Shown: positions 5,132 through 5,208 of the stretch, piece by piece | How positions within the stretch are numbered: the stretch's first letter is position 1 | Layout of the letters: every line of letters starts with the position of its first letter | Source of the DNA: Spirochaetaceae bacterium | GTDB lineage: Bacteria > Spirochaetota > Spirochaetia > SZUA-6 > Fen-1364 | DNA length: 5,208 bases | Direction: 5' to 3' | Assembly (NCBI GenBank): GCA_003170115.1 | Contig: PMZS01000030.1 | Span: forward strand, 2,269 to 7,476 | The notes under the pieces: generated by a model | Told to the model about the DNA's origin: nothing | The model's input: only the letters and a program-made list of their open reading frames with translations | Database searches by the model: none | Made by a program: the position numbers and the translations under genes

Positions 5132-5208
5132 GGGCCCATAGCTCAGTTGGTTAGAGCGACGGACTCATAATCCGTTGGTCCAAGGTTCAAGTCCTTGTGG
5201 GCCCACCA
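5132..5208 (+). tRNA. tRNA with anticodon CAU (elongator Met or Ile2)
   Basis: This complete 77-nt tRNA has acceptor GGGCCCA/TGGGCCC, D-stem GCTC/GAGC, anticodon stem ACGGA/TCCGT with loop CTCATAA (CAT at 5166-5168) and T-arm CAAGG-TTCAAGT-CCTTG. The discriminator is A and the CCA is encoded, ending exactly at the window edge. It is not the initiator: base 1 pairs with base 72 and the anticodon stem lacks the three G-C pairs. CAU can be elongator Met or the lysidine-modified Ile2. The C4-G69 and C5-G68 pairs resemble the Ile2 pattern of E. coli, but this does not settle the identity. Confidence 0.95.

Noticed and set aside
1..5208. CRISPR array, insertion sequence, prophage or att duplication at the tRNA genes
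   Set aside because: There are no spaced repeats, no transposase or integrase frame, no terminal inverted repeats, and no second copy of a tRNA 3' end in the window.

Overview
The window reads as ordinary chromosome from a GC-rich bacterium (by eye a little over 60% G+C). Shine-Dalgarno sites of the AGGAG/GGAGG type, sigma-70-like TTGACA promoters and bacterial tRNAs are visible. One tRNA encodes its 3' CCA and the other does not. A methyltransferase-like UroD paralogue, a P-II protein and exporters would suit an environmental, possibly anaerobic lineage such as a deltaproteobacterial or candidate-phylum organism. That placement is weak, because no phylogenetic marker is present.

Layout: (1) 1-911, minus strand: the N-terminal ~303 residues of a uroporphyrinogen decarboxylase (URO-D) superfamily protein, most like the corrinoid/methyl-transfer (MtaA/CmuA-type) branch; its C-terminus lies beyond the left edge. 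(2) 912-1358: a gene-poor stretch with a GC-rich hairpin, a 15-codon ORF with a good ribosome site, and a candidate promoter with a dyad near its start point. (3) 1359-1754, plus strand: a divergent P-II signalling protein. Its stop codon overlaps that of a convergent gene. (4) 1749-2909, minus strand: a 12-helix major facilitator superfamily (MFS) transporter. (5) 3004-4854, plus strand: a two-gene unit of a cysteine-free carboxymuconolactone decarboxylase (CMD)/AhpD-fold protein and a 14-helix DHA2-type exporter. (6) 4907-5208: two divergent tRNA genes, Leu(CAA) on minus and a CAU-anticodon tRNA on plus. Each has a near-consensus promoter, and a 13-bp tandem repeat lies between the two promoters.

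The genes do not form one evident pathway. The CMD-like protein and the DHA2 exporter are probably co-transcribed and may act on related small molecules. The two MFS genes diverge from a short shared control region around 2910-3003. The P-II protein has no ammonium transporter or glutamine synthetase gene beside it, and several ligand or modification residues are substituted. It is the most interesting item here, but I see no convincing new multi-gene system.
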